A stretch of 64,000 nt of DNA from JACKBK01 sp963707275 (GCA_963707275.1 CAVPPH010000001.1:558001-622000), one strand, 5' to 3'; counted from the stretch's first letter, positions 26,980 through 37,112 are shown. Numbers and translations: made by a program. Notes: generated from the letters alone by a model not told the origin.

Positions 26980-28605
26980 CGATGGAAGCTGTCAAGTGGC
27001 TGGTCGCTGGCGTCGCCATCCTGATGCTTTGTGCAGCGCTGGCGGGTTGCAGCGCGCCGCAACCCGCCAGCCTGGGGCCGACGGCAACGGCCGCGACGCC
27101 TGCGCCCGCCAACTCGCCCACCACGTCGTCACTATCACCTGATCCCGTGAAAGCTCAACCCATGAAAAACCTCATTCCACTGCCGGCCTCGGTCACAGCA
27201 ACCGGCGACACATTTACCCTGTCGGCGGGCGCGACCATTCTGGTACAGCCGGCGTCCGACGAAATGCTGCAAGTCGGCCACGTCCTGGCGCAGGCGCTGA
27301 ACGCAGCTACTGGCTTCGATTTGCCCGTCGCGCCGTGGTCTGGCGACCCTGCGCCCGGCAGCATTCTGCTGAGCGCAGGCGTCGCCGACGCTTCGTTGGG
27401 CCAGGAAGGCTACGAACTGACGATTGCCGCCGACCTTGTGACGATTGCTGCGCCGCAGCCGGCCGGGGTCTTCTACGGTGTGCAGACGCTGCGCCAGTTG
27501 CTGCCGGTGGCCGGCAGCGGTGACGCCGTGCTGCCCACCGGCGTGATTCGCGACCAGCCGCGCTTTGCCTGGCGCGGCATGATGCTGGACGTCGCGCGGC
27601 ATTTCTACAGCGTGGACGAGGTCAAACACGCTGATCGACCTGATGGCGCTGTACAAGCTGAACAGGCTGCATCTGCATCTGACCGACGACCAGGGCTGGC
27701 GGCTGATGATCGAGTCGTGGCCGAAGCTGGCCGAGGTCGGCGGCAGCACGGCGGTGAATGGCGATCCCGGCGGCTACTACAGCCAGGCCGAGTACAGCGA
27801 TCTGGTCGAATATGCCCGCAGCCGCTACATCGACATCGTGCCGGAGATCGACCTGCCGGGCCACACCAACGCCGCGCTGGCGTCGTACCCGCAGTTGAAC
27901 TGCGATGGCAAGGCCCCGGCGCTGTACACGGGGACCGAGGTTGGCTTCAGCTCGCTGTGCATCGACAGTGAGATTACCTACGAGTTTCTGGACGACGTTA
28001 TCGGCGAGCTGGCCGCGCTGACACCCGGTCCATACATCCACATCGGCGGCGACGAGGCGCACAGTACGCCGGCCGAGGATTACCGTCGTTTCATGCAACG
28101 GGTGCAGCAGATCGTCCAGGCGCACGGCAAGCAAATGCTCGGCTGGGCCGAGATCGCGCAGATCGAGCTGGCGCCTGGATCGGTTGTGCAATTCTGGCAA
28201 GGCGATTTTGCCAACCGCGCGGCGGCGCAGGGCGTCAAGCTGATCATGTCGCCCGCCGACCGCATCTACCTGGACATGAAGTACGACGACTCGACGGCGC
28301 TGGGCCTGAACTGGGCCGGCAACATCGACGTCGAACGTGCCTATTCCTGGGACCCGGCGAAGTTGTTTCCCGACGTTGGCGAGGATGATATACTGGGCGT
28401 CGAAGCGCCGGTCTGGACGGAGACGCTGCGCACGATGGACGATCTGGAGTTCCTCGTCTTTCCCCGGCTGCTGGGCATTGCCGAGATCGGCTGGTCGCCG
28501 GCCGCGGGCAGATCGTGGGATGAATACCGCCAGCGCCTGACCGGCCACGCTGCGCGATTGGAGGCGCTGGGCGTCGATTTCTATCGTGGATGGATGGAGG
28601 ACTGA
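26976..28605 (+). CDS. GH20 beta-N-acetylhexosaminidase, lipoprotein (one frameshift)
   Basis: Exported exo-beta-N-acetylhexosaminidase that releases GlcNAc or GalNAc from glycan ends. The signal ends in lipobox LAGC (SAPQPASL after). GH20b domain: residues about 55-190. Catalytic barrel: WRGMMLDVARHFYSVDEVK, then HLHLTDDQGWRLMIESWP, DIVPEIDLPGHTNAALA, and the Asp-Glu pair in YIHIGGDEAHSTP. The frame breaks near 27630 between DEVK and TLIDLMALYKLNRLHLH; removing one base gives 542 residues. The start ATG 26976 overlaps the preceding TGA. It points to chitin, peptidoglycan or N-glycan breakdown together with the YdjC-type and kinase genes. Confidence 0.9.
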
Positions 28606-28614
28606 CAGTCCTCC
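28596..28614. repeat. Perfect palindrome on the GH20 stop codon
   Basis: GGAGGACTGACAGTCCTCC is a perfect 19-base palindrome. It contains the TGA of the GH20 gene (28603-28605). The core AGGACTG/CAGTCCT also occurs at 18288-18307. Confidence 0.7.
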
Positions 28615-28629
28615 GAATTGGAGACACCT

Positions 28630-29029
28630 ATGACAACCAAAATCGACATGATCGGCATCTTTGTCAGCGACCTGCGCCAGATGGTGGCGTTCTACCGCGA
28701 TGCCCTGGGCTTCGACATCGACTGGGACGGCCAGGGACCGTATGCCGAGTTCAAGCACGAGGGCGTGCGCTTCTCCATGTACGAGCGGGCGCAACTGCCT
28801 GATCTGTTGGGCCAGGTGCCGTCTTATCCCACGGGCCTGAACGGCACCTTCGAACTGGCCATCGACCTGCCCACGTCGGCCGACGCGGACAACATGTTCG
28901 CGCGCGTCGTGGCAGCTGGCGGCCGGCTGGTCTATGCGCCGCGCGACGAGCCGTGGGGCATGCACTCGTCGATGGTGGCCGATCCTGATGGCAACCTGAT
29001 CGAGATCGGCTCATGGAATCGGGGGGTGA
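28630..29029 (+). CDS. Glyoxalase/VOC-fold protein
   Basis: A VOC-superfamily protein: MTTKIDMIGIFVSDLRQMVA, FYRDALGFDIDWDGQGPYAE, and the C-terminal WGMHSSMVADPDGNLIEIG with the metal-ligand Glu. Domain length is about 130 residues. As written the frame runs on to 29319 without homology. If one G is removed from the run of six G at 29021-29026, a TGA at 29027-29029 ends the protein right after the domain, 12 bases before the next start, which is the more natural gene end. Function is unknown; VOC proteins include isomerases, dioxygenases and resistance proteins. Confidence 0.8.
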
Positions 29030-29041
29030 GCGCGACAATTC

Positions 29042-30185
29042 ATGACGACCGCAAGCCATCTCCCAGTTGCTGTGCAAGCGGTGGACGCGCTTGTGTTGAC
29101 GCCTATCGTTCGCCAGGCACTACAGCGCAACAGCGCCCAGATCCTGGACTGGCGCGTGAGCCAACTCGGCGGCGGGGCTGGCAATCCGGTGAGCGCCGGT
29201 CTGTACCGTTTCGCAGGCAGCGCACTGGATTCGGAACGACGTGTTGCCTGGTCGGTGATTCTCAAGACCATCCAGTCGCCAGCCAACGTCGGCTGGGAGA
29301 ATATGGGCGAAGGGGATGACCAGAACTCACTGGAACTACTGGAAGCGCGAGCTGCTGGTCTATCGTTCGGATCTGCTCACGACGCTGACGGAGGGCATGG
29401 CCGCGCCGCGCTGCTATGGTGCGGTTGAGCTACCCGGAGATGTCGCCTGGCTGTGGCTGGAAGACATTGTCGATGCCTATCAAGACGCTTGGTCGCTGGA
29501 CCGCTACGCGCTGACTGCGCGCCATCTGGGCCAATTGAATGGCGCCTACCCGGCTGGTCGTCCGTTGCCGGACGTGCCTTGGCTCAGCGTTCAGCGCACC
29601 CGGCAATGGTTTGCCATGGGACCGGTCTGGCAGACGATACCGTGGACTCACCCATTGGTGCGCCGGCGCTACCCCCAACCGCAGGAAAATGCTTTCAGGC
29701 GTCTGTTGTTCGACAACGAGCAATTCTTGGCCAGGCTCGACCTGTTGCCTAAAACGCTTTGCCACGGCGATACCTATCCGACCAACTTCAAGTCGCGCCG
29801 CTTGGACGGCGGCCAGCAGCAAACCGTGGCGCTGGATTGGGCGCTGGTAGGCATCGAGACAGTCGGAGACGACCTGGGACAACTCGTTTATGGCGCACAG
29901 TCGGACCTCAATGACCTCAACCCGGCGGCTGTCGACGAAACCTTGTTCGACAGCTACATGGCCGGGCTGCGGGACAGCGGTTGCCGCATTGACCAGGGTC
30001 TGGTGCGTTTCGGTTATGTTACAGCGGCGGCTGTGCGGGTAGGTCTGTTTCAGCTTGTCTTGTTGAGCAACGATCTCCGGCAGAGCAACACATCCGGGGC
30101 GCCATCCGCTGACCAGCCTGACGCCGCCGACTGTTTTGAGGTAACCATGGCGCGTGAAGCCTACGAATTGTTGGAGACCATCTGA
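29042..30185 (+). CDS. APH-family phosphotransferase (one frameshift)
   Basis: An aminoglycoside/choline-kinase-like phosphotransferase. The second half carries the catalytic loop LCHGDTYPTNF (HGDxxxxN) and the metal-binding Asp in VALDWALVGIETVGDDLGQL. The first half has the N-lobe (LDWRVSQLGGGAGNPVSAGL; VAWSVILKTIQS). The frame breaks near 29315 after MGEG; removing one G restores MTRTHWNYWKRELLVYRSDL and a 380-residue protein. The physiological substrate is unknown and could be a sugar alcohol or amino sugar, given the neighbours. Confidence 0.82.
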
Positions 30186-30253
30186 CAGGCGGCCCGGAAT
30201 CGCCTGTACACAACGCGGCTGGCGCCGCGTCATGATCACTGTCGGAGAAAATT

Positions 30254-31274
30254 ATGAGTCAATCAAGCCGAATGGAAACTTCGGGAGTCATTCATGGCAA
30301 CTCTTTGCCCAACATCCCCTGGGAGGACCGGCCGCAGGGATCGGGCGCGGTCGTGTGGCGCTCGGCGCGCAATCCGATCATTCCCCACGACCTGATCCCG
30401 TCGTCCAACAGCATCTTCAACAGCGCGGTCGTGCCGTATCAGGGCGCGTTTGCCGGCGTCTTTCGCTGCGACAACAAGGCCGCGTACCATGCAACTGCAC
30501 GCCGGACGCAGCGCTGATGGCGTGACCTGGGTTATAAACAACGAGCGTATCCAGTTCCAGCCGGCCAACGCGCAGGTCGCTGAGATCAATCGCTTCGAGT
30601 ATTCCTACGACCCGCGGGTGGTCTGGATCGAGGATCGATACTACGTCACCTGGTGCAACGGCTACCACGGCCCGACCATCGGCGTCGGCTACACCCACGA
30701 CTTCGAGACATTCTACCAGCTTGAGAATGCCTACCTGCCGTTCAACCGCAACGGCGTGCTCTTCCCGCGCAAGATCGGCGGGCACTATGCCATGCTCAGC
30801 CGGCCCAGCGACAACGGCCACACGCCCTTCGGCGACATCTATTACAGCGAGAGTCCCGACATGCAGTTCTGGGGCCGGCATCGCTACGTCATGGGGACGG
30901 CCGGCGGCTGGCAGTCCACCAAGATCGGCGCGGGACCGATCCCGATCGAGACCAGCGAGGGCTGGCTGCTGATCTACCACGGCGTGCTGACCTCGTGCAA
31001 CGGCTTTGTCTACAGCTTCGGCGCGGCGCTGCTGGACCTCGACCAGCCGTGGAAGGTGATCGCGCGCGGCGAGCCGTATCTGCTCGCGCCGCAAGCGCCT
31101 TACGAGCGCACCGGCGACGTGCCCAACGTGGCCTTCCCCTGCGCCGCGCTGGTGGATGGCGACACGGGGCGGATGGCGATCTACTACGGCGGCGCGGACA
31201 CGGTGGTCTGCCTGGCCTTCGCCTACGTGGACGAGATCATCGACTTCGTCAAGTCCAACGCGCTGCCATCGTAG
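30254..31274 (+). CDS. GH130 beta-mannoside phosphorylase/hydrolase family (one frameshift)
   Basis: A five-bladed propeller enzyme of GH130. Conserved features are NPIIPHDLIPSSNSIFNSAV, VPYQGAFAGVFRCDN, YDPRVVWIEDRYYVTWCNGY (Asp region) and PNVAFPCAALVD. GH130 enzymes phosphorolyse beta-mannosyl bonds (mannosyl-glucose, mannosyl-GlcNAc or mannooligosaccharides). The frame breaks near 30495 between DNKAA and TMQLHAGRSADGVTW; one base removed gives 339 residues. It has no signal peptide, so is cytoplasmic. Next to GH20 it would fit removal of mannose from a GlcNAc core, but specificity cannot be read from sequence. Its TAG stop lies in the repeat starting at 31271. Confidence 0.88.
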
Positions 31275-31514
31275 GACGATTTTCCAAATCGTCCCAACAG
31301 CCTGCGAGTGAAGCCAGGTCGCATATGAAACGCGTGTTGCTGAGGATGTGTGGAGCGAACGATTTAGAAAATCGTTCTACGGTCGAGGCGAACGCGCTGG
31401 CGTCGTAGGACGATTTTCCAGATCGTCCCAACAGCCTGCGAGCGAAGCCAAGTCGCACATGAAACAGGTGTTGCTGAGGATGTGTGGAGCGAACGATTTA
31501 GAAAATCGTTCTAC
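31271..31514. repeat. Tandemly duplicated element with palindromic ends
   Basis: Two 110-base copies (31271-31380 and 31405-31514) about 95% alike. Each starts GTAGGACGATTTTCC and ends GAAAATCGTTCTAC; the ends are inverted copies differing only by transitions, and each end is itself a hairpin (CGATTT..AAATCG). The duplicated unit is 134 bases and includes about 17 bases of the GH130 3' end (AACGCGCTG). The left end supplies the GH130 stop codon. Confidence 0.85.
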
Positions 31515-31551
31515 GGGCCTGCTGCTTGCAGCAGCCAGTCTGGAGAGATCA

Positions 31552-32945
31552 ATGATGCGCAAGATTATTCTGTTGACAGTTGGACTTCTCGTCCTGGCAG
31601 CCTGCTACGCGCCGGCCGGGCCGCCGGCTGGAGATTCGCCTTCTGTCGAACCTGTGACCCCCGTGGCGACGCCCGAACCCGCTCCCACGGCCAGCGATGT
31701 CGCGCCCGCGGCGGGCAGCCAGGAGCAGCCCAACGCGCTGGTCGTCGATCCTGCGGTGGACCTGGGACCGATCAGTCCCTACGTCTACGGCACCAACTAC
31801 GGCCCGATGCACGCCGTGCCGATCGAGATGATGCCGGACATGATCGACTCGCACTTCACAGCGCTGCGCTGGCCAGGCGGCGCGTGGACCGACACGGTGG
31901 ATATGCAGCCGTTCCAACTCGACCAGTTCGTCTGGTTCTACAACCAACTGGGCGCGATGCCCACGGTCAGCGTGCGGCTGCACAACGGGTCGCCCGAGAC
32001 AGCTGCCAATCTGGTGAGCTACGCCCGCGGCATGGGCTACGGCATCGAGTACTGGAGCATTGGCAACGAGCCGACCCTGTACGAGGAGCAGTTCAAGGAG
32101 CCGTATGACACGGAGCGCTTCAACCGCGAGTGGCGCGCCATCGCCGAAGCGATGAAGGCGGCTGATCCCAGCATCAAGCTCATGGGGCCGGAACTGCACC
32201 AGTGGAACCGCGACCTGACCTCGACGCTCAAGGACTCGGCCGGCCGCGACTGGATGACCGAGTTTCTGCAAGGCCAACGGCGACTCTGGTGGACGTGGTC
32301 ACGGTGCACCGCTACCCGTACTGGAGCGCGACCAACGAGCCGGCGACCTTCGACCAGATGCGGGCCAGCGCAGCAGCGATGAACGACGAGGTTGCCTACC
32401 TGCGCGAGCTGATCAAGGAAACCACCGGTCGCGACCTGCCCATCGCCATTACCGAACTCAACTCGACGCCGACGAGCGTGACGAACCAGCCGGCCAGCCC
32501 GGATTCCTTCTACAACGCGATCTGGTACGCCGACGTGCTGGGCCGGCTGATCCAGGAGGACGTGTGGATGGTCAACCAGTGGGTGATCTCACAGCGCAGT
32601 ACCGGGCTGGGGCTGATCAACGGGTTCACGATCCGGCCGACGCTGTACACGTTCCAGATGTACAAACATTTCGGCGACCAGTTGGTGGAGGCGCAATCTG
32701 GCATGGAGGATGTCAACGTCTACGCAGCGAAGCGCGACGACGGCACCCTGACGGTGATGGTGGTCAATCTGACGGACGATGAGCAGACCGTGCCGTTGCA
32801 GGTAACTGGCGTCAGCCTCACCAAGGCTGACGTGTGGTTGCTGGACAAAGATCACAACGCCGAGAACCTGGGTATGCAGCCGCTGCCGGCCGATGGGACG
32901 GTGACGCTGCCGGCGCAGTCGGTGACGTTATACGTGATCATGTAA
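31552..32945 (+). CDS. Secreted clan GH-A-like glycoside hydrolase, lipoprotein (two frameshifts)
   Basis: An exported hydrolase of 463 residues when rebuilt. Signal KIILLTVGLLVLAAC is a lipoprotein type, followed by a Pro/Thr-rich linker. Mature features: ISPYVYGTNYGPMHAVP, TALRWPGGAWTDTVDMQP, acid/base Glu in IEYWSIGNEPTLYEEQF, and nucleophile Glu in LPIAITELNSTPTS. The pattern is closest to GH44/GH51/GH39-like retaining enzymes; I cannot assign the family or substrate. The frame breaks near 32270 twice within 15 bases (FLQ / ANG / TLVDVVTVHRYPYW), each a +1. The C-terminal beta domain ends VTLYVIM. Confidence 0.78.
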
Positions 32946-32957
32946 TCATCGCCGCAG

Positions 32958-33052
32958 CGCCGCCTGTGGTTGAAACCGACAGGCTGATACCGTTCAAGCG
33001 TGCTAAAGCAAGCTGCCATCGCAGCGACTGAGCATGCTTTAGCATACTTCGG
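32958..33052. repeat. Dispersed inverted-repeat element, copy 1
   Basis: A 95-base element, the reverse complement of 59869-59963 with few differences. Shared blocks are CGCCGCCTG, GGTTGAAACC, CAGGCTGATAC, GTTCAAGC, TGCTxAAGCAAGCTG, CGACTGAGC, TGCTTTAGCAT and CTTCGG. It contains an internal inverted pair around TGCTAAAGCA/TGCTTTAGCA. Confidence 0.8.
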
Positions 33053-33144
33053 CTGTGTAAGGCGCTGAATTATGATAGTTAAGAAAATAGACCGGCAATT
33101 GCATCGTGACGCTCGCCGGAGGCTGAAAGCCGTCCGGCTACAAC

Positions 33145-33222
33145 GTGGAAGGCCCTACGGGCCTGATTTCCAGCCCTGAAAGGGCTTCCACCTCGTAGCC
33201 CGATCCGTTTTACGGTCGGGCG
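33145..33222. repeat. GTAGCCCGATCCG repeat, copy 1
   Basis: GGAAGGCCCTACGGGCCTGA precedes the core GTAGCCCGATCCGTTTTACG followed by GTCGGGCG (33195-33222), itself a hairpin (CCCGA..TCGGG). A second copy of the core lies at 35861-35887. Apart from this and the element at 32958-33052, the 350-base gap before the next gene has no other content that I can see. Confidence 0.65.
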
Positions 33223-33295
33223 AGCCTCACTGGACGAGTACCGGGTTATATTCTTAAGGTTCATCATTCAGCGCCAACTCTTTGGAGACACCATC

Positions 33296-35705
33296 ATGCA
33301 ATACGGCTATTTCGACGACGACGCCAAAGAATACGTCATCACCCGCCCCGACACGCCCCAGTCGTGGAGCAACTATCTCGGCTCGACCGAGTACGGCGCG
33401 GTCATCACCAACAACGCCGGCGGCTATGGCTTCTACAAGTCAGGCGCGCGCGGGTCGCTTCCTGCGGCTGCGCTTCAACAGCGTGCCGCATGGACCAGCC
33501 GGGCCGCTACTTCTACCTGCGCGACCGGGAGAGCGGCGACTACTGGTCAGCCTCGTGGCAGCCGGTGGGCAAGCCGCTGGATCAGTACGAGTCGACCTGC
33601 CGCCACGGCACGGCCTACACGGTCATCGAATCGCGCTACGCCGGCATCGCCACCGAGACGACCTACTTCGTGCCGCTGGGCCAGACCTTTGAGTACTGGC
33701 GGCTGAAGGTCACCAACGAGAGCGACCGGCCGCGCGAGCTGTCGGTCTTCTACCTTCTGCGAGTTCACCAACCAGTGGGACACCCAGCAGGACCAGGTCA
33801 ATCTGCAGTACTCGCTGTTTATCGTCAAGGGCGGCCTGACCGACGACGGTCTGCTGCGCATCGCCATCCACGACAACCTGACGCCGGAGCCAGGAGCGGG
33901 CCGCGCCGACGACATCGCCATGCACTCCTGGATGGCGCTGGTCGGCGCGCCGCTGGATGGGTATGACACCAGCCGCGAGGCGTTTCTGGGCCGCTATCGC
34001 GGCTACCACAACCCGCTGGCGGTGGAGCAGGGCCAGTGCAGCAACAGCGACGCCTACGGCGACAACGCCTGCGGCAGCGTGCAGACCGACCTGACCTTGC
34101 AGCCGGGCGAAAGCCGCGAGCTGCTGGTCATGCTGGGCATCGGCGACGCGCGCACGGTCGGCAAGCGCACGGTGGCCGAGTTCGGCTCGCTGGAGCGGGC
34201 CGAGGCCGAATTGCAGCAGCTGAAGGACAAGCTGGCACGCCAAGCTGGGCAGCCTGACGGTCGAACACGCCTGACGACGATCTGAATCACACGGTCAACG
34301 TCTGGGGGCTGTACAACTGCCTGATCACCTTCGCCTGGTCGCGCGCTGCCAGCCTGGTCTACAACGGCGAGCGCGACGGGCTGGGGTTCCGCGACTCGGT
34401 GCAGGACATCCTGGGCGTCGCGGCGGCCATCCCCGAAGAAGCGCGCGCGCGGCTGGAGCTGATGCTGACCGGCCAGCTTGCCAACGGCGGCGCGATCCCG
34501 GTCATCAAGCCTTTCGAGCATCGTCCCGGCCACGAACTGCCGCCGCCCGACGAGGAATACCGCTCCGACGACTGCCTGTGGTTCTTCAACGCCGTGCCCG
34601 GCCTTCGTCGGCGAGACCGGCGACCTCGACTTCTACAACAAGGTGCTGCCCTATGCCGATCAGGGCGAGGACACGGTCTTCGGCCACCTGCGCCGCGCGC
34701 TGGAGTTCAACCTGGAGCGCACGGGCCGCAACGGCCTGCCCTGCGGCCTGTCCGCCGACTGGAACGACTGCCTGCGGCTGGGCTACTACGGCGAGAGCCT
34801 GTTCGTGGCCTTCCAACTGCGGCTGGGCCTGACGGTCTATGCCGAGATCGCCGAGCGGCTGGGCAAGCCGGACGAGGCGGCCTGGGCGCTGGCGCACCGC
34901 GACAAGCTGGACAGCTAGCATCCAGGCGCTACGCCTGGGACGGCGACTGGTTCATCTGGGCCATCAGCGAGGACGGCACGGTCTACGGCACCAAGGACTA
35001 CGAGGAGGGCCAGGTCTACCTCAACACCCAGGTCTGGGCGGTGATCAGCGGCGCGGCCACGCCAGAGCAGGCCGACGCGCTGCATGGAGACGGTCCACGA
35101 GCGGCTGGCAACGCCCTACGGGCTGATGCTCTCCGCGCCGCCCTTCGTCAAGACCCCGATCGATGTGATGCGCGCGGTGGTCTTCAACCCCGGCATCAAG
35201 GAGAACGCCGGCATCTTCAACCACACGCAGGGCTGGGGCGTGATGGCCGAGTGCATGCTGGGCAACGGCGACCGGGCCTACGAGTACTACCGCGCTGCCA
35301 TGCCGGCCGCCTACAACGACCGCGCCGAAATCCGCCAGATGCGAGCCGTACGTGCAGGGGCAGACGACCTACTCGATCTACTCGCCCCGACCGGGCAACA
35401 CGCGCACCTCGTGGCTGACCGGCGCGGCGGCCTGGTCCTATTACAGCGCCACGCAGTACATCCTCGGCCTGCGGCCGGAGGTGGACGGCCTGCGCATCGA
35501 CCCGTGCATTCCCAGCGACTGGCCCGGTTTCACGGCGACCCGCCGCTTCCGTGGTACAATCGTCGAGATCGAGGTGAAGAACCCGGATGGCGTCTGCCGC
35601 GGCGTGAAATCGCTGACGCTGAACGGTGAGGCACTGCCCGACAACCTCGTGCCGGCCAGCCGGCTGAAAGAGCACAATCAGGTGGTCGCAGTGATGGGCG
35701 GGTAG
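33296..35705 (+). pseudogene. GH94 phosphorylase, chitobiose-phosphorylase-like (ten +1 breaks)
   Basis: Second GH94 enzyme, cytoplasmic. The start MQYGYFDDDAKEYVITRPDT, then YFYLRDRESGDYWSASWQPV, CSNSDAYGDNACGS, GLGFRDSVQDILGVAAAIPE, catalytic Asp in GLSADWNDCLRLGYYG, KENAGIFNHTQGWGVMAECM and SWLTGAAAWSYYSATQYILG. It is more like N,N'-diacetylchitobiose phosphorylases than cellobiose phosphorylases; the exact substrate is an inference. Breaks lie near 33455, 33489, 33752, 34239, 34270, 34602, 34917, 34931, 35083 and 35342. Removing one base at each gives exactly 799 residues, close to the known ChBP length of about 801. Ten insertions and no deletion is remarkable. Confidence 0.85.
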
Positions 35706-35746
35706 ATCCGGCAACCAACCGGACGGCCAGCCACAAACGCCCGAAT

Positions 35747-35822
35747 TACGGAGCGCACATCCTCCGATGCGCCAGGTTGAGCGTGACGACGGGTACGCAT
35801 CGGAGGATGCGAACTCCGCAAT
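35747..35822. repeat. Inverted-repeat element, copy 2 of GCATCxGAGGATGC family
   Basis: Left arm TACGGAGCGCACATCCTCCG and ATGCG (35747-35771), right arm CGCATCGGAGGATGCGAACT and CCGCA, complementary with small differences, around a 24-base centre. It is related to 14817-14884. Confidence 0.65.
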
Positions 35823-35839
35823 GGCCAACTGTTCGCCAG

Positions 35840-35887
35840 GCCCGTCGGGCCTTTCACCTTGTAGCCCGATCCGTTTACGGTCGGGCG
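35840..35887. repeat. GTAGCCCGATCCG repeat, copy 2
   Basis: GCCCGTCGGGCCTTTCACCT leads into GTAGCCCGATCCGTTTACGG and TCGGGCG (35861-35887). It is the same core and same upstream GGCC-hairpin as 33145-33222, one T shorter. Confidence 0.65.
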
Positions 35888-35938
35888 GCCACGCCGGACG
35901 ACAACCCGCCTTGATCGCCCGACTCCAAGGAAATGACA

Positions 35939-37112
35939 ATGAATCGACACGTGCACAATTTGCTTCTCCTGTCATTCTTGCTTGCCATGCTTGCCGTGGC
36001 TGCCGGATGCGGTTCCAGCCTGCCCGCGCCGCTCGTGGATTCCGCGCCTGCGTTGTACCTGACGCCGCCTCCGGCTTCGTCGCCCGAACCCACGGCCACC
36101 GAGGTTCCTGCGCCATCGGCCACCGGTGTGATCAGCCAAACAGTGCAAGCCGCGGAGATCACGCGGTCAGCCGCGCTTCGATGTCACCATCTGGGCGCCG
36201 GTCGCCGGCTTTCTGGAACAGCAGACACTGCAGCAGAACGCCGACATCCTCGACGAGGTCAACTTCTTCTGGTACACGCTGGCGCGCGATGGCAGCATCG
36301 ACGGCGGCATCCAGGCGACGGAGGCGGTCAGAGGTGGCGCGCGAGGCCGGGCTGCGGATCGTGCCGTCGATCCTCAACGGTGGGTTCGACCGCCAGCGCG
36401 TCGCCGACATCATCCACGACCCGGCGCGCCGCCAACAGCACATCGACGATATCCTGGCGCTGATCCGCGACAACGATTTCGACGGCATCGACATCGACTA
36501 TGAAAGCCTCTACCCGGAGGACCGCGACGACTTCAGCCTGTTCATCGAGGAGTTGTCAGAAGCGCTGCACGCCGAGGGCAAGCTGCTCTCCATCGCCGTC
36601 CACGCCAAGACCGATGATGCTGGCGCGTGGAGCGGACCGGCGGCGCAGGATTGGGCGCGCCTGGGCGCGGCCGTGGACGCCTTCAAGATCATGACCTACG
36701 ACTACCACAGCGGCGGCAGCGAGGCTGGTCCCATTGCGCCGCTGGACTGGGTGGATGACGTGCTGGCCTACGCCGCGACGGTGGTGCCGCCGGAGAAGAC
36801 CTGGATGGGCGTGCCGTTCTACGGCTACGACTGGAGCGGCTCCATCGGCAAGAGCCTCAACTGGCGGCAGGCGATCAAGCTGGCTGAGCAAAACGGAGCG
36901 ACGATCGCAGCGCGATCCGTCATCCGGCGAGGCGTGGTTCAGCTACAGCGACGGCAAGCAGACCGTCTACTTCAACGACGCCGAAACCATGGCGGCTCGC
37001 ATCGACATAATGCAACGTCCGCCATCCCGACATTGCCGGCATCGCCATCTGGCCGCTGGGCGGCGAGGATCCGGCCAACTGGACAACAATCAGAAAAGGC
37101 ATTCAACCATGA
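35939..37112 (+). pseudogene. GH18 chitinase-like lipoprotein (four +1 breaks)
   Basis: An exported GH18 enzyme of about 389 residues when rebuilt. I chose ATG 35939 since AAGGAA lies six bases upstream; ATG 35933 is too close to it. Lipoprotein signal LLLLSFLLAMLAVAAGC. The catalytic motif DxxDxDxE is intact: NDFDGIDIDYESLYPED; then FKIMTYDYHSGGSEAGPIAP. Breaks lie near 36170 (EITR / QPRFDVTIWAPVAGF), 36332 (ATEAV / EVAREAGLRIVPS), 36910 (GATI / QRDPSSGEAWFSYSDG) and 37012 (ARIDI / CNVRHPDIAGIAIWPLGG). It ends WTTIRKGIQP at a TGA overlapping the GH1 start. GH18 members cut chitin or beta-GlcNAc polymers. Confidence 0.82.

Noticed and set aside
25668..27971. 767-residue frame spanning the membrane transferase and GH20
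   Set aside because: It is a chance continuation after the frameshift at 26200; the transferase ends in another frame at 26979 and GH20 starts at its own ATG 26976.
31271..31514. CRISPR-like array from repeated blocks
   Set aside because: There are only two copies at 134-base spacing, the repeats are 110 bases long with palindromic ends, and no cas genes are present.
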